Notes: generated by a model from the sequence alone, not told the origin. Numbered from the stretch's first letter, positions 25,672 to 34,696 are shown. The stretch: 64,000 nucleotides of DNA from an uncultured Clostridia bacterium (GCA_947591315.1 CANQDD010000004.1:1-64000); one strand, 5' to 3'. Program-made: numbers and translations.

Positions 25672-26739
25672 TTAGTACCAACCTATGTCAACAACCATAA
25701 TTTCGGGTTTGTTGAATATTCTCGGACAAAGCCCCGATTTGCCCAGACCTCTCGTGATTAACAGACGGCTGTTGCCAATCTCGTGGTAGCCGTCGCAGAG
25801 CTTCGGGAAAAATCCCTGGTCGGCGGCGTACATTCCGCCTATCCACGGCAGCCTTACCTGTCCGCCGTGCGCGTGTCCCGCGAGCGCAAGGTCTATGTTG
25901 TAGTCGTCGAGCGTGCCGAAAAACTGCTCGGGATAGTGATTAAGCACAAGCTTAAAGTTATCCGTCGCGCTCATCGCCTTGTCGAAAAACGCCTTGCCGT
26001 ACTCCTCAAACTCCGTCGGATTCTGCGTAAGTCCGATTATGTCAATATCCGTGCCGCCTATGGTAACGGTCTCCGTCTCGTTGTTCATTATCTTTATGCC
26101 GGCTTTTTTTACGTCCTTGTAAATATTCGAGCCGCGGAACAGCATCGCGTCTATTTCGTGGTTGCCGAGCGAATAGTATACGGGCGCGATTTCGTTGAGC
26201 TTTACGCAGAGATTTATAACCGCGTCGTACTTATCGGGCTTGTTTTCCATGTTCATATCGCCGACAAGCGCGATTAGGTCGGGACTTAATTTGTCAACCT
26301 CATGTATGAGATTTTCGTTGTCCTTGCCGAATTCCTTAAGGTGCATATCCGAAAGGCATACTATACGTATGTTGTCCGTCACCTTGTTCGATTTCACCTG
26401 ATAGAACGTCTTTTCAAGCCGGTTGCTGTCTATAATCGCGGAAATCCCTACCGCACCCAAAAGCACGGCGACCGCAAGCAGTACAGCGGTGAATACTTTC
26501 GCTTTTTTGCTTTTTTTGCCGTCCTTGCCTTTGCTTCTGCCTCTAAGAGCAAACCTACGGCGGCGGCGCGCAGTCTCAACGTCCGCGGCGCTTTCCGCCT
26601 CGGCGGGTACGGCTTCGGCTTCCGCGGTTACTCCGGTTTCGGCAGCGTCGGCTGCGGTGTCGGTATTTACGCCGCCGTCCGTCGGCGCGGCATCATTTGT
26701 GTCCGCGCCGATATTCAGCTTTTCTTCTTTGTCAGACAT
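25672..26739 (-). CDS. Membrane-anchored metallophosphoesterase with charged N-terminal tail
   Basis: A 355-residue protein. An Ala/Glu/Asp-rich tail (about 1-60) and a basic patch (RRRRRFALRGRSKG, KKSKK) are followed by one membrane helix (about 82-104) and a calcineurin-like phosphoesterase domain that would lie outside. Metal-binding motifs are complete: CLSDMHL, GDMNMENK, GNHEID, NHYPE and GHAHGGQ. It resembles YkuE/YaeI-type enzymes. It lies inside the exopolysaccharide operon, 24 bp after the Wzz-GGDEF gene, where a phosphatase could act on an undecaprenyl pyrophosphate or on a lipid-linked product; that is inference only. Confidence 0.9.
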   Translation of the reverse strand: MSDKEEKLNIGADTNDAAPTDGGVNTDTAADAAETGVTAEAEAVPAEAESAADVETARRRRRFALRGRSKGKDGKKSKKAKVFTAVLLAVAVLLGAVGISAIIDSNRLEKTFYQVKSNKVTDNIRIVCLSDMHLKEFGKDNENLIHEVDKLSPDLIALVGDMNMENKPDKYDAVINLCVKLNEIAPVYYSLGNHEIDAMLFRGSNIYKDVKKAGIKIMNNETETVTIGGTDIDIIGLTQNPTEFEEYGKAFFDKAMSATDNFKLVLNHYPEQFFGTLDDYNIDLALAGHAHGGQVRLPWIGGMYAADQGFFPKLCDGYHEIGNSRLLITRGLGKSGLCPRIFNKPEIMVVDIGWY

Positions 26740-26763
26740 ATCTGTTTCCTCCGGTTACTCGCT

Positions 26764-28884
26764 TTACTTCTTTCCGAAAAATTTTCCGATACCTTTAGAG
26801 CCTTTTTTGCCGTTAGCAGGCGTTTGCGGAGCGTCGTCCTCCAAGCTTACCTCAAAGGTCGTCGGCTTTCTTATGCCGCTGTGAGGCTCTTCGGTCTGCG
26901 GCTTTTCCTCCGCCTTCGGCTCGGTATTGCCGGCGCTGTTTATTTCCGGCTTCGCTTCCGGTTTTGCTTCGGCGGGCTTTGCTTCGACCGCGGGCTTAAC
27001 GTCCGGCTTTTCGTTTGTTTTGCCGCCGCTCTTCTGCGCCGCCTCGGACTTTGCTATCTTCGCCGCGTTGTCGCGTCTGTCCTCGGCTGCCGCCTTACGG
27101 AACGTTGCGCCCATGAGCTTTCTTATATCGTAAACCTGCTCGTCGTTCGTCTCGGCGACGGTTACGCTCATTTCTATGGTGCTGTTCGGCGTCTGAACGT
27201 TGTGGTAACGCACAAGCTCTTCGAGATACTGCTTAAAGTCGTTCGCTCTTTCAAGCGTGCAGTCCTCGAACATACAGATAAACTGCTCGCTGCCGTTATA
27301 TCCCGCGAAGCCGTAGCTCGACGCGGCACGCTTCATAACCTTACCGAACGCCTTAAGCAGCGCGTCTCCGGCCTCACGTCCGCCCTTCTCGTTTACGTAT
27401 TTCAGGTTGTTAATCTTGACAAGCGCGAATACGAAGTTATCCTTAAGCTTTTCAGCCGCGTATTTCTCAATTTCAATATCGCACATAGCACGGTTCGGAA
27501 GTCCGGTCTTTCTGTCCGTATACATGATATAGTCGAGAAATTCCTTGCTTCGTCCGAGGATAATCGCGCCGATACAGCCGCCGAAGAAGAAGATTATTAT
27601 CGCGAGGAAGATATACATTTTTACGTTTATCTTTTCCTCGGTGGTTATGCTCGCAAGCGTCGATACGTTGTACGCGCCGACGAACTGGTTGTACTCGTCA
27701 ACGGTGTCGGACACGGTCTGGTACATGTCGTTAAGCTCCTGTGACAGCTCGTCGAGGCTCTCCTCGATAAGAGACTTGTTGCTCATATCGCCGTTTGCCG
27801 CGCCGTCGGTGAATACCGCGAGAAGCTTGCGCTTGTGTTCGAGATCGACTTCAAGCTTTTCCTTTTCCGTTTCAAGCTCCACATATTCGTTTATAAGTCC
27901 GTCGTACGTCGTCTGGCTGTCAATCACGTCCTCCTCGCGGTGCTCGTCGTAAACGTCCTTCAATATGTAGTCGCTCGAATTGTTGCCCTCGTCAGCCTGT
28001 GTGCCGAAGTGGTACTCCGTGCCCTCCTTGTTCTTCGCGCTGTACTTGTTTATAAGATCCTGCAGGTCATTTATCTTTGTCTGCATGTTCTGCAGGTCAA
28101 GCTCGCACGTGCCTATATCGCTCTGGTACTTCTTTATGAGCGTGTCCTTGTCCTCCGTTACCTCCTGCTCCAATATAAGCGAATATATTTCGGGCAGGTC
28201 GTAGTCGAGGTAGCTCTGGTAAATTTCGTAAAGGTCGGTGAAGGAGTAGCCGGTCGCCGCGCTGCGGTAATTCGGCTGCGTCTCCTTCTTCGCAGCGAGG
28301 TAGTCGGATATGTTCATCGTCCACGAGTCGAGTATCTCGGCGCGCTCTATGTAATCGTACTGACCGTCGCTGCCGCGGACGCTGTTATTCGGGAGCGTCT
28401 GCTGGTTGATGTACTTTTCACCGTATGTCGCGAAGTAATTCTTTATTATCGAGTCGAGCACGGTACGGGCAAAGCTCTGGCTGTACTCGCTGCCGACGGA
28501 GAACGATACGATGTAATCCGTCGCGAAAAACTCGTATTCCTCGCCCTGCTCCAACAGAGCCTGCTTTCTTATCTCCTCGTCTGGCGGCGTTACCTCCTCG
28601 ACGCGGCACTTTGAACGGATCGTGTCCGCGCCCGTCGTTATGTTGAGATCCTCCAGCACGTTCGTTATAACGGTCGCGCTGTAAATTTCCGTAACGTCAA
28701 TGTCGTCGCCGGACGGCGTTTTGCCTCTCGACGCGTCATTATTCGTGTAGCGTATAACGGTGCTTGCCGTGTACTCCTGATTTGACATCGCGTATCTGTA
28801 CACGAGCAGCGCGCCCAAAACGCAGACGATAAATATAAGGTATTTCCACTTACTTAGGTATCTGAGAAGATTGAACTTATTCAC
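26764..28884 (-). CDS. Wzz-like chain-length protein fused to a degenerate GGDEF domain
   Basis: About 706 residues counted from GTG 28884, which has GGGAGG 9 nt upstream; ATG 28893 touches that site, and TTG 28920 is also in frame. Order: TM1 (about 15-32), an extracytoplasmic Wzz-like region with long coiled coil (about 240-410), TM2 (about 421-444), then a cytoplasmic GGDEF-like domain. The domain begins TDRKTGLPNR, the usual diguanylate cyclase opening, but the active-site motif is GSEQF (about 531-535), with the catalytic Glu changed to Gln and no RxxD inhibitory site. A Lys/Pro/Glu/Ala tail and a basic GKKGSKGIGKFFGKK end follow. It overlaps the upstream Wzz gene and is probably coupled to it. 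Likely role: c-di-GMP or protein-protein control of polysaccharide chain length. Confidence 0.85.
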   Translation of the reverse strand: MNKFNLLRYLSKWKYLIFIVCVLGALLVYRYAMSNQEYTASTVIRYTNNDASRGKTPSGDDIDVTEIYSATVITNVLEDLNITTGADTIRSKCRVEEVTPPDEEIRKQALLEQGEEYEFFATDYIVSFSVGSEYSQSFARTVLDSIIKNYFATYGEKYINQQTLPNNSVRGSDGQYDYIERAEILDSWTMNISDYLAAKKETQPNYRSAATGYSFTDLYEIYQSYLDYDLPEIYSLILEQEVTEDKDTLIKKYQSDIGTCELDLQNMQTKINDLQDLINKYSAKNKEGTEYHFGTQADEGNNSSDYILKDVYDEHREEDVIDSQTTYDGLINEYVELETEKEKLEVDLEHKRKLLAVFTDGAANGDMSNKSLIEESLDELSQELNDMYQTVSDTVDEYNQFVGAYNVSTLASITTEEKINVKMYIFLAIIIFFFGGCIGAIILGRSKEFLDYIMYTDRKTGLPNRAMCDIEIEKYAAEKLKDNFVFALVKINNLKYVNEKGGREAGDALLKAFGKVMKRAASSYGFAGYNGSEQFICMFEDCTLERANDFKQYLEELVRYHNVQTPNSTIEMSVTVAETNDEQVYDIRKLMGATFRKAAAEDRRDNAAKIAKSEAAQKSGGKTNEKPDVKPAVEAKPAEAKPEAKPEINSAGNTEPKAEEKPQTEEPHSGIRKPTTFEVSLEDDAPQTPANGKKGSKGIGKFFGKK

Positions 28885-30274
28885 CGAGCGCATCCTCCCT
28901 TCTTCTGATATATCCGTCAAGGAAGTAGTACGCTATACACAGCAGCGCGAAGAACACAAGCGCGCTGCCGATGAGTGAACGCAGCACAAACAGTCCGTCG
29001 CCGCTGCCTTCCATGGCCGCGAACGTCAGATAATCCTTTGTCGTATGCTTTATGTATTCCTTATCCGTGGTGTCGGCTAAGAGCGCGACGTCCTTAAGCT
29101 CCTTGTCGACGCTCGCTATAAGCTCCTCCGCCTTCGCGTAGTCGGCGTCCGTCGCTCCCGACGCGGAAACCTTGGAGATAATATCGTTGTTCTCAATCAT
29201 GTTACGCTCCACTTCGCTGCCCTGCGACAGGCTGTAGTCCGCGTCCTTTGTGAGATAGTCCGTTCCTATGTTTGTACGCGACATGTAATACTCGCGCTGC
29301 TCGTTTACGGACGGTACCATTACCGTGCCTATCATCGCGCTGTCGTAATTCTCAACGCCCTGCTTTCTTACGTTGTAGTCTATCATAAACTTGCGGTACT
29401 GAATATCGAGCATATCATTTTTGTAAGTAAGAGTACGTATATAATGGTCTCTGTTACGCGCCATGCCCGATTCGAGCACGAACGCGTAGTATTTCTTTAT
29501 GCTGTACGACTGGACGTTCTGGATCATGCGCCGTATCGTCTGGAAGCTCTGTCCCGTAACGTCCGAGCGGTAGGTCGCGTTCTGCTCTATTCTCTGCTGA
29601 ATGTAACGCAGCATCTGATCCGATTTCTTTGTGAAAAGTCTCGCTATTTCTATGTACTCCAAGCCGTCTATGTCGCCCAGATCGTACTGGAGCACCGATT
29701 TTGTGCCGACGTACTTCTCGTGGAAAATGTCGTTGTACGCCTTGCATATAAGCTCTACCATGTCATCTGTGGAAATGTTGTGTATTTTCTTGTCCTTTGT
29801 GTATGTGACGGTATAGCTTGTGGATATGTAGTATGTATTTGTGTCGAGCGGATCTATGGTCTTTCCGCTGTCGGTTTCCGCTATATCCACATGGTCGGCA
29901 AGCTCCTCCGCCGTAACGTCGTCCTGAAGTCCGGCGTACTCTATGACGCGCTCCATAACCTCGTCCGACTTAAGCTCATACACGTTGCATCGCGTCAGGT
30001 TCGGATTCTGTCCCTTGGACGCTTCCTCGTAGTTCAATGACAGTATGACGGTCTTTCTGCCGAAGCTGCCAACGTACGCAATAATCGTCCATACAACCGC
30101 AAACACGCAAACAAACACCAATATGCTCTTTATGTTGCTCAGAACAATAAAGAAAATCTTTTTGAAGATATTGGCGTCCTGCAGGTTGACTTCCTGATAC
30201 TTTTCTTCGCTTTTCCTGAAAAAGCCAAGAAGTCTGCTCGGTTCCTTTCTTTTTTTATTCCTCTTCCACTTCAT
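28877..30274 (-). CDS. Wzz-like polysaccharide co-polymerase
   Basis: A 465-residue protein with a basic cytoplasmic N-terminus, TM1 (about 48-68), a large extracytoplasmic domain rich in helices, TM2 (about 431-450) and a short basic tail. This layout is that of chain-length determinant (Wzz/CapA-like) proteins of exopolysaccharide systems; sequence motifs are weak, so the call rests on topology and context. It has no tyrosine-kinase domain and no BY-kinase gene is adjacent. It heads the wzz-wzz/GGDEF-phosphoesterase-sugar transferase operon, with its own promoter at 30342-30370. Confidence 0.8.
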   Translation of the reverse strand: MKWKRNKKRKEPSRLLGFFRKSEEKYQEVNLQDANIFKKIFFIVLSNIKSILVFVCVFAVVWTIIAYVGSFGRKTVILSLNYEEASKGQNPNLTRCNVYELKSDEVMERVIEYAGLQDDVTAEELADHVDIAETDSGKTIDPLDTNTYYISTSYTVTYTKDKKIHNISTDDMVELICKAYNDIFHEKYVGTKSVLQYDLGDIDGLEYIEIARLFTKKSDQMLRYIQQRIEQNATYRSDVTGQSFQTIRRMIQNVQSYSIKKYYAFVLESGMARNRDHYIRTLTYKNDMLDIQYRKFMIDYNVRKQGVENYDSAMIGTVMVPSVNEQREYYMSRTNIGTDYLTKDADYSLSQGSEVERNMIENNDIISKVSASGATDADYAKAEELIASVDKELKDVALLADTTDKEYIKHTTKDYLTFAAMEGSGDGLFVLRSLIGSALVFFALLCIAYYFLDGYIRRREDALGE

Positions 30275-30322
30275 TTGAAACAGCGCTCCTTCACGATGTT
30301 TACAATCTTATGTTAAGCCTAT

Positions 30323-30338
30323 GTAACGGCATTGTTAC
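30323..30338. promoter_or_regulatory. Inverted repeat near the wzz start site
   Basis: GTAAC-N6-GTTAC (30323-30327 and 30334-30338) lies about 4-19 bases downstream of the -10 box of the wzz operon, around the expected start of transcription. It is a possible operator; the pattern alone is short. Confidence 0.4.
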
Positions 30339-30341
30339 AAT

Positions 30342-30370
30342 ATTATAACATAAAAGTGCATAAATTGCAA
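30342..30370 (-). promoter_or_regulatory. Promoter of the wzz operon
   Basis: Minus strand: TTGCAA (30365-30370), 17 bp, TATAAT (30342-30347) with TGT before the -10. Confidence 0.8.
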
Positions 30371-30392
30371 TACCTATCTCGCTTTTTTTTGG

Positions 30393-31703
30393 TCATGTTG
30401 TCAGATATTTATACAATCGGCTCGGTTTTTGCTCCTTTACCCAGGGCCACAGCTTGACCTCTTTGTCGTCCGCTATGTGGAACGCGTACGCCATGGGCAT
30501 AAGCCGGAGCGACATACTTGTATAATAGTAATAAAGCGTGTTGTCCGTCATGTAGGTTATAAATATATACATTTCGCTCAGAAAGAACAGCATCGCCACT
30601 TTTTCTCCCCAGTGCGTGAGCATCCACCGAAGCTGGAACACCCACGTATAAAGAAGCCATGCCCAGAAGCCTATAAAGCCGAGCTCAATATATACGGTAA
30701 GAATGTTGTTGTGCAGCGCGACAACGCCTATCTTCGCTTCGGGGTTGTCGAGCATTACCTGCTGCAGAATTACGGTCGTGTATTCAAAGCCGTAGCCGAT
30801 AAAGCCGAGACTTATATCGTAATATTTTTCTATGTAGTCGTAAACCTCGTTTCGTCCCATTGTGTTGATGCCGAGCGTTTCCGTTACGGCGTCGAAAACG
30901 CCGGTACGCGTCGCGACGACGTACAAAAACGAGAATATTACAAAGCCCCACGCGATTATCTGCATAAATCTCTTACGTGATCTCGGGCGCATCCAACCCA
31001 TCATGACAGCCGCCGCTATTGCCGCGGGCAGCGCCGCGAGCGCGATTCGTTTCCAGCCGAGTATGAAGAAGAACGCCGCAGCCATAATATCTATGACACG
31101 TTCGCGGTCGTGCTTCGCGAAAAAGACAAAATATATTATGTAAAAGCCGAACGCGAAGGTTATGTCGTGTATCTCCATGGCGCGCGCAAAGCCCTCCTGC
31201 GCCTCCGCGCCGCGGAACATCGCCATCATGGACTCAACGCTCGGGCCTATGCCGTACGTTCCGAGGTTTATTACCAGCATTATCGAATTCGCGAGCACAA
31301 GTCCGTAAAAGGTCGCGTGTATCGCCCTTTCGCCGAACATGTATACGCCGGCGAAGATTATGAGCAGCACAAGGAACTGGTACATGAATTTCGACGCTCC
31401 GCGTATGATAAACTCAATCGTTTCGAGGTTGATTATCCAAAGGAATATCGACCAGACTATTATGCCGATAAGCACGAACGCGTACACTCCGACAAAGCTC
31501 GACGTTTTCTGTATCCTGTTCAGGTTCCCCGATATGAGCAGCACAGCCGCGCCGATAACGACTATGATAAGGCTTACCGCCTTCATCATTCTCGTCATGC
31601 TGACGGAGAAAATCGACATGTCGCCCACCGCGGACACGGCAAGCACGATGATGTAGACCGCCATAAGAAACTTACTGTATTTACCTGTCTCTTCGTCAAA
31701 CAA
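30393..31703 (-). CDS. Wzy-like polysaccharide polymerase / O-antigen ligase family
   Basis: A 436-residue membrane protein with about ten to twelve helices and one larger extracytoplasmic loop near residues 280-340 that includes MGRNEVYDYIEKYYDISLGFIGYGFEYTT-type sequence, the family's conserved loop region, then ALHNNILTVYIELGFIGF. Wzy/WaaL-type proteins link repeat units on the outer face of the membrane. It overlaps the acyltransferase gene upstream by 8 bp. Polymerase rather than ligase is inferred from the Bacillota context and from the nearby Wzz proteins. Confidence 0.85.
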   Translation of the reverse strand: MFDEETGKYSKFLMAVYIIVLAVSAVGDMSIFSVSMTRMMKAVSLIIVVIGAAVLLISGNLNRIQKTSSFVGVYAFVLIGIIVWSIFLWIINLETIEFIIRGASKFMYQFLVLLIIFAGVYMFGERAIHATFYGLVLANSIMLVINLGTYGIGPSVESMMAMFRGAEAQEGFARAMEIHDITFAFGFYIIYFVFFAKHDRERVIDIMAAAFFFILGWKRIALAALPAAIAAAVMMGWMRPRSRKRFMQIIAWGFVIFSFLYVVATRTGVFDAVTETLGINTMGRNEVYDYIEKYYDISLGFIGYGFEYTTVILQQVMLDNPEAKIGVVALHNNILTVYIELGFIGFWAWLLYTWVFQLRWMLTHWGEKVAMLFFLSEMYIFITYMTDNTLYYYYTSMSLRLMPMAYAFHIADDKEVKLWPWVKEQKPSRLYKYLTT

Positions 31704-32268
31704 GCCTGTCCGCCTCCTTTTGCTTTTTTCGTATTTCCTCGCTTCGCTTCTGTATCACAACGCTGCCGCTTTCGTAATTTCCCTTTATGACGCTGCCCGC
31801 GCCTATAACGCAGTCGTCGCCGATAACCGTGCCGCGCAGTATGACGCTGTTCGCGCCTATCCACACGTTCGAGCCTATCGTAACGGGGGCGGTCTTGTAG
31901 CCGCTGTCGTGAAGGATCTGCCCCGCTGCCGCGGCGTGGTCGTGGTCGTATATTAGGACGTTCGGTCCGAAGCAGCTGTACGCGCCTATCGTGATGTTCT
32001 CGTGCGACACAGCCATGCAGCCGTTGTTGAAGAAGCAGCCCTCTCCGATTTTGAGAACGCCGCCGTCGGCTTCAAGCACCGTGTTCCTGTTCGCGTGAAT
32101 GTGTCTGCCGAGCAAGATTTTACCGCCGTCATGCGGACAGAGCTTTACCGACAGAGCGAAATCCTGCACGGCGGAGCCTTTGAGCGCGCCCATATTCATG
32201 ATTTTCACGAAAGCTATATGTATAAGCGAAAGGAATGCGCGTACACACAGCGACAGCTTCTTTTTCAT
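31696..32268 (-). CDS. Hexapeptide-repeat (LbetaH) acyltransferase
   Basis: A left-handed beta-helix acyltransferase of 190 residues. Hexapeptide repeats run from about residue 55 to 170 (for example GRHIHANRNTVLEADGG, SHENITIGAYS, APVTIGSNVWIGANSVI, GTVIGDDCVIGAGSVI). The loop DHDH after VLIY holds the catalytic His. It resembles WbbJ/CapG-type O-acetyltransferases that modify polysaccharide sugars. ATG 32268 is chosen, since GGGGGAAAG lies just upstream; an in-frame TTG at 32292 would overlap the previous gene. It starts one base after the GT4 stop. Confidence 0.92.
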   Translation of the reverse strand: MKKKLSLCVRAFLSLIHIAFVKIMNMGALKGSAVQDFALSVKLCPHDGGKILLGRHIHANRNTVLEADGGVLKIGEGCFFNNGCMAVSHENITIGAYSCFGPNVLIYDHDHAAAAGQILHDSGYKTAPVTIGSNVWIGANSVILRGTVIGDDCVIGAGSVIKGNYESGSVVIQKRSEEIRKKQKEADRLV

Positions 32269-32269
32269 T

Positions 32270-33373
32270 TTACTTTCCCCCGTATATTTCAAGCGTTTTG
32301 CGGGTAACCGTGTCCCAGCCGTAATTTTCCTTTATATATTTCACCTGCTCCGCCGTACCGCGCTTCGGTTCGGCAAGCGCTTCGGTGAGCTTTTGCCTCA
32401 AGTCGTCCGTGTTTCCCTTTTTAAACGTCATGCCGTAACCGTTTACGACCGTTTTTGTTTCGGGAATGTCGCTCACGAGGCACCGGGCTCCGCAGCCCAT
32501 AGCCTCCAGAAGCGTCAGCGGCATACCCTCGACATCGCTCGGAAGCACGTAGAGGAATGTGTTCGAGAACAGTTCCCAAAGCGCATCGCCCTCGACGAAG
32601 CCGGTAAAAATTATGCGTCCGTCGCCTTCGGCGAGATGTTTTACCTTCTCCGCGTACGCCGACGAGTGGCTCACACCGCCCGCTATCACGAGCTTTTTGT
32701 CGGTGTCGGTGTTCTTAAACGCCTCTATGAGGTAGTGAAGTCCCTTTTCCGGCACTATGCGCGCTAGAAACAATATGTAACCGTCTTTTTCAAGACCGTA
32801 TTTTTCCTTTATTATCGCCGCGCTATCCGTTTTACGCGCGTCAACGCCGTTTTGCAGAAATATAGTGTCGCGGCTGTACGTTTTTTTAAAATAGTCCCGT
32901 ACGTTCTCCGACAGGACGATTATTTCGTCGGCGTACTTCGCGGCTGTCTTTTCGCCGAATTTGAGAAATTTCGTCGCGAAGCCGCCCCACTTCGCCCGCT
33001 GCCAGTCGAGACCGTGTATCGTCGCGACGGTGCGTATGCCGAAAAGGTGCGGCAGCCATATCATCGAGCAAGGGCCTTCCGCGTGGTAGTGTATCACGTC
33101 GTATCTGCCGAAAAGCGCAAGGAATGACGCTATAACGGAGTACACAATCGCGTTTAATTTGCCGTTTTCAAACGTCGGCACGTTCTTTATCCTGACGCCC
33201 TCGTACTCCTTCACGTTCGCCGTCTCGCCGCCCGAAACGTGCTTGCCGCGCCGGTTGTACGCCGTCACGTCATGCCCCGCCGCAGCCATGCGCCGCGACA
33301 GCTCGCCGACGACTATCTCAACGCCGCCCTCGCGCGACGGTATGCGCTTGTGACCTATCATTGCAATTTTCAT
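32270..33373 (-). CDS. GT4-family glycosyltransferase
   Basis: A 367-residue GT-B enzyme adding a sugar to the growing repeat unit. The N-terminal domain begins MKIAMIGHKRIPSREGGVE, typical of rhamnosyl- or related transferases of exopolysaccharide clusters. The C-terminal GT4 domain has LFLARIVPEKGLHYLIEAF, and the donor-binding region SDVEGMPLTLLEAMGCG (E-x7-E type). No membrane segment. Donor and acceptor unknown. Confidence 0.93.
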   Translation of the reverse strand: MKIAMIGHKRIPSREGGVEIVVGELSRRMAAAGHDVTAYNRRGKHVSGGETANVKEYEGVRIKNVPTFENGKLNAIVYSVIASFLALFGRYDVIHYHAEGPCSMIWLPHLFGIRTVATIHGLDWQRAKWGGFATKFLKFGEKTAAKYADEIIVLSENVRDYFKKTYSRDTIFLQNGVDARKTDSAAIIKEKYGLEKDGYILFLARIVPEKGLHYLIEAFKNTDTDKKLVIAGGVSHSSAYAEKVKHLAEGDGRIIFTGFVEGDALWELFSNTFLYVLPSDVEGMPLTLLEAMGCGARCLVSDIPETKTVVNGYGMTFKKGNTDDLRQKLTEALAEPKRGTAEQVKYIKENYGWDTVTRKTLEIYGGK

Positions 33374-33386
33374 GACGTTATCTCCG

Positions 33387-34586
33387 TTACTTGTCCCTGC
33401 CGATTAAATCCTCATATATGGCAATCATTTTCTCCGTGTATTCCTTAACGGTGTCGTAGCTTATATCGGCGCAGTTTTTGCTCATCTCATGGCATACGTC
33501 GGGGTTTTTCCACAAGTAGTCTATCTTTGCCGCAAGCTCATCGGCGTTTCCGCTCTCGAAAAGCATACCCGTCCTGCCCTCGTCGATAAGCTCCGGTATA
33601 CCGCCGATATTCGCGCCCAGAACGGGTGTGCGGAGCGTCTGCGACTCCATTACCGAAAACGGGCAGTTTTCCGACCATTCCGACGCTATAACGCTCAGGC
33701 GCGCCTGTTCTATCACGGCGTTGAGCTTCGCTCCGCCGAGGAAACCGAGATTTTTTATATTGCTTACGCCGTTTATCTCGTCCTCCAGTTCGCCCCTGCC
33801 GCAGAACGCGAATTTTACGTGCGGCAGCGCGCGCGCGGCTTTGAGCAGCGTTTTTATGCCCTTTTCCTCGCTATAACGCCCGAAGTACACGACGTAGTTT
33901 TTCTTTTTGGCGTTCGAGGGTTTTATATCCTCGATAAAATTATACAACACTTCCGTCCGTCCCGCAATGTCCGGATTTTGGCAAAGCTCGTTTTCCATAA
34001 ATTTTGACGGGCAGATTATTTTGTCGATGCTTTGGTAAGTGTGCAGCCTTCGGTACAAATATCCCTCCGCCGCGCCGAGCATACTGCGCATACGTGAATT
34101 ATGCACGCAGCGGTGCTTTACGCAATTCATATACTTTCCGCCGTAGCACTCGCGGCACAGTCCCGCCGTATCGCCGTTTGTGAGCTTGTGGCACGGGCAG
34201 ACAAGCTGCACGTCGTGCGCCGTGTAAACCATCGGTATGCCGCGCTTTTTAAGCTCGTATACGATTGACGGCGTAAGCTGGAAGTTGAAGTTGTTTAGAT
34301 GCGCGACGTCGGGCTTAAAGTCGTCAAGCACCTTTTTAAGCTGCTTTCTCGCGCCGCGCGAGTATATTATTTTGAACGGATAGGTGAGATAGCTCACGCT
34401 TTTTTTGTGGAAGTCGATACCCTGCGCGTACGCGTTCGCATCGTTGCCCGTTTCGTTGCGGCTGTCAGCCATACCGAAAAACTGTACCTCGCAGCCCGCC
34501 TCCCACAGCGCTTTGCCGAGCTTGAACACGTACGTTTCCGCTCCGCCCTTGGGGTACAGGTATTTATTTATAAGCAGTATTTTCAT
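33387..34586 (-). CDS. GT4-family glycosyltransferase
   Basis: A 399-residue GT-B enzyme. The N-terminus reads MKILLINKYLYPKGGAETYV, with a Gly-Gly-Ala-Glu loop common in GT4 enzymes. A cysteine-rich stretch (about 140-175, CPCHKLTN, CRECYGGKYMNC) may bind metal. The GT4 domain has YFGRYSEEKGIKTLLKAAR, and SEWSENCPFSVMESQTL with the conserved E-x7-E region. ATG 34586 is used; GGGGGAGG is 11 nt upstream. It is the first gene of the leftward polysaccharide operon; the promoter is at 34623-34651. Confidence 0.92.
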   Translation of the reverse strand: MKILLINKYLYPKGGAETYVFKLGKALWEAGCEVQFFGMADSRNETGNDANAYAQGIDFHKKSVSYLTYPFKIIYSRGARKQLKKVLDDFKPDVAHLNNFNFQLTPSIVYELKKRGIPMVYTAHDVQLVCPCHKLTNGDTAGLCRECYGGKYMNCVKHRCVHNSRMRSMLGAAEGYLYRRLHTYQSIDKIICPSKFMENELCQNPDIAGRTEVLYNFIEDIKPSNAKKKNYVVYFGRYSEEKGIKTLLKAARALPHVKFAFCGRGELEDEINGVSNIKNLGFLGGAKLNAVIEQARLSVIASEWSENCPFSVMESQTLRTPVLGANIGGIPELIDEGRTGMLFESGNADELAAKIDYLWKNPDVCHEMSKNCADISYDTVKEYTEKMIAIYEDLIGRDK

Positions 34587-34622
34587 AAGAAGCGATACCT
34601 CCCCCATTACATCATATGTACT

Positions 34623-34651
34623 ATTATATATTATCATATTCTTTATTGCAA
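34623..34651 (-). promoter_or_regulatory. Promoter of the glycosyltransferase/wzy operon
   Basis: Minus strand: TTGCAA (34646-34651), 17 bp, TATAAT (34623-34628). Confidence 0.75.
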
Positions 34652-34666
34652 ATCAAATATAAGCTA

Positions 34667-34696
34667 TTGACAATAGCGTGACACCGATTATATAAT
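34667..34696 (+). promoter_or_regulatory. Promoter of the divergent acyltransferase gene
   Basis: TTGACA (34667-34672), 18 bp, TATAAT (34691-34696). The gap to the leftward promoter is about 15 bp, so the two RNA polymerase sites are adjacent. Confidence 0.82.

Noticed and set aside
26764-28884. Active diguanylate cyclase
   Set aside because: The motif is GSEQF, so the catalytic Glu is replaced by Gln. Activity cannot be claimed despite the TGLPNR opening.
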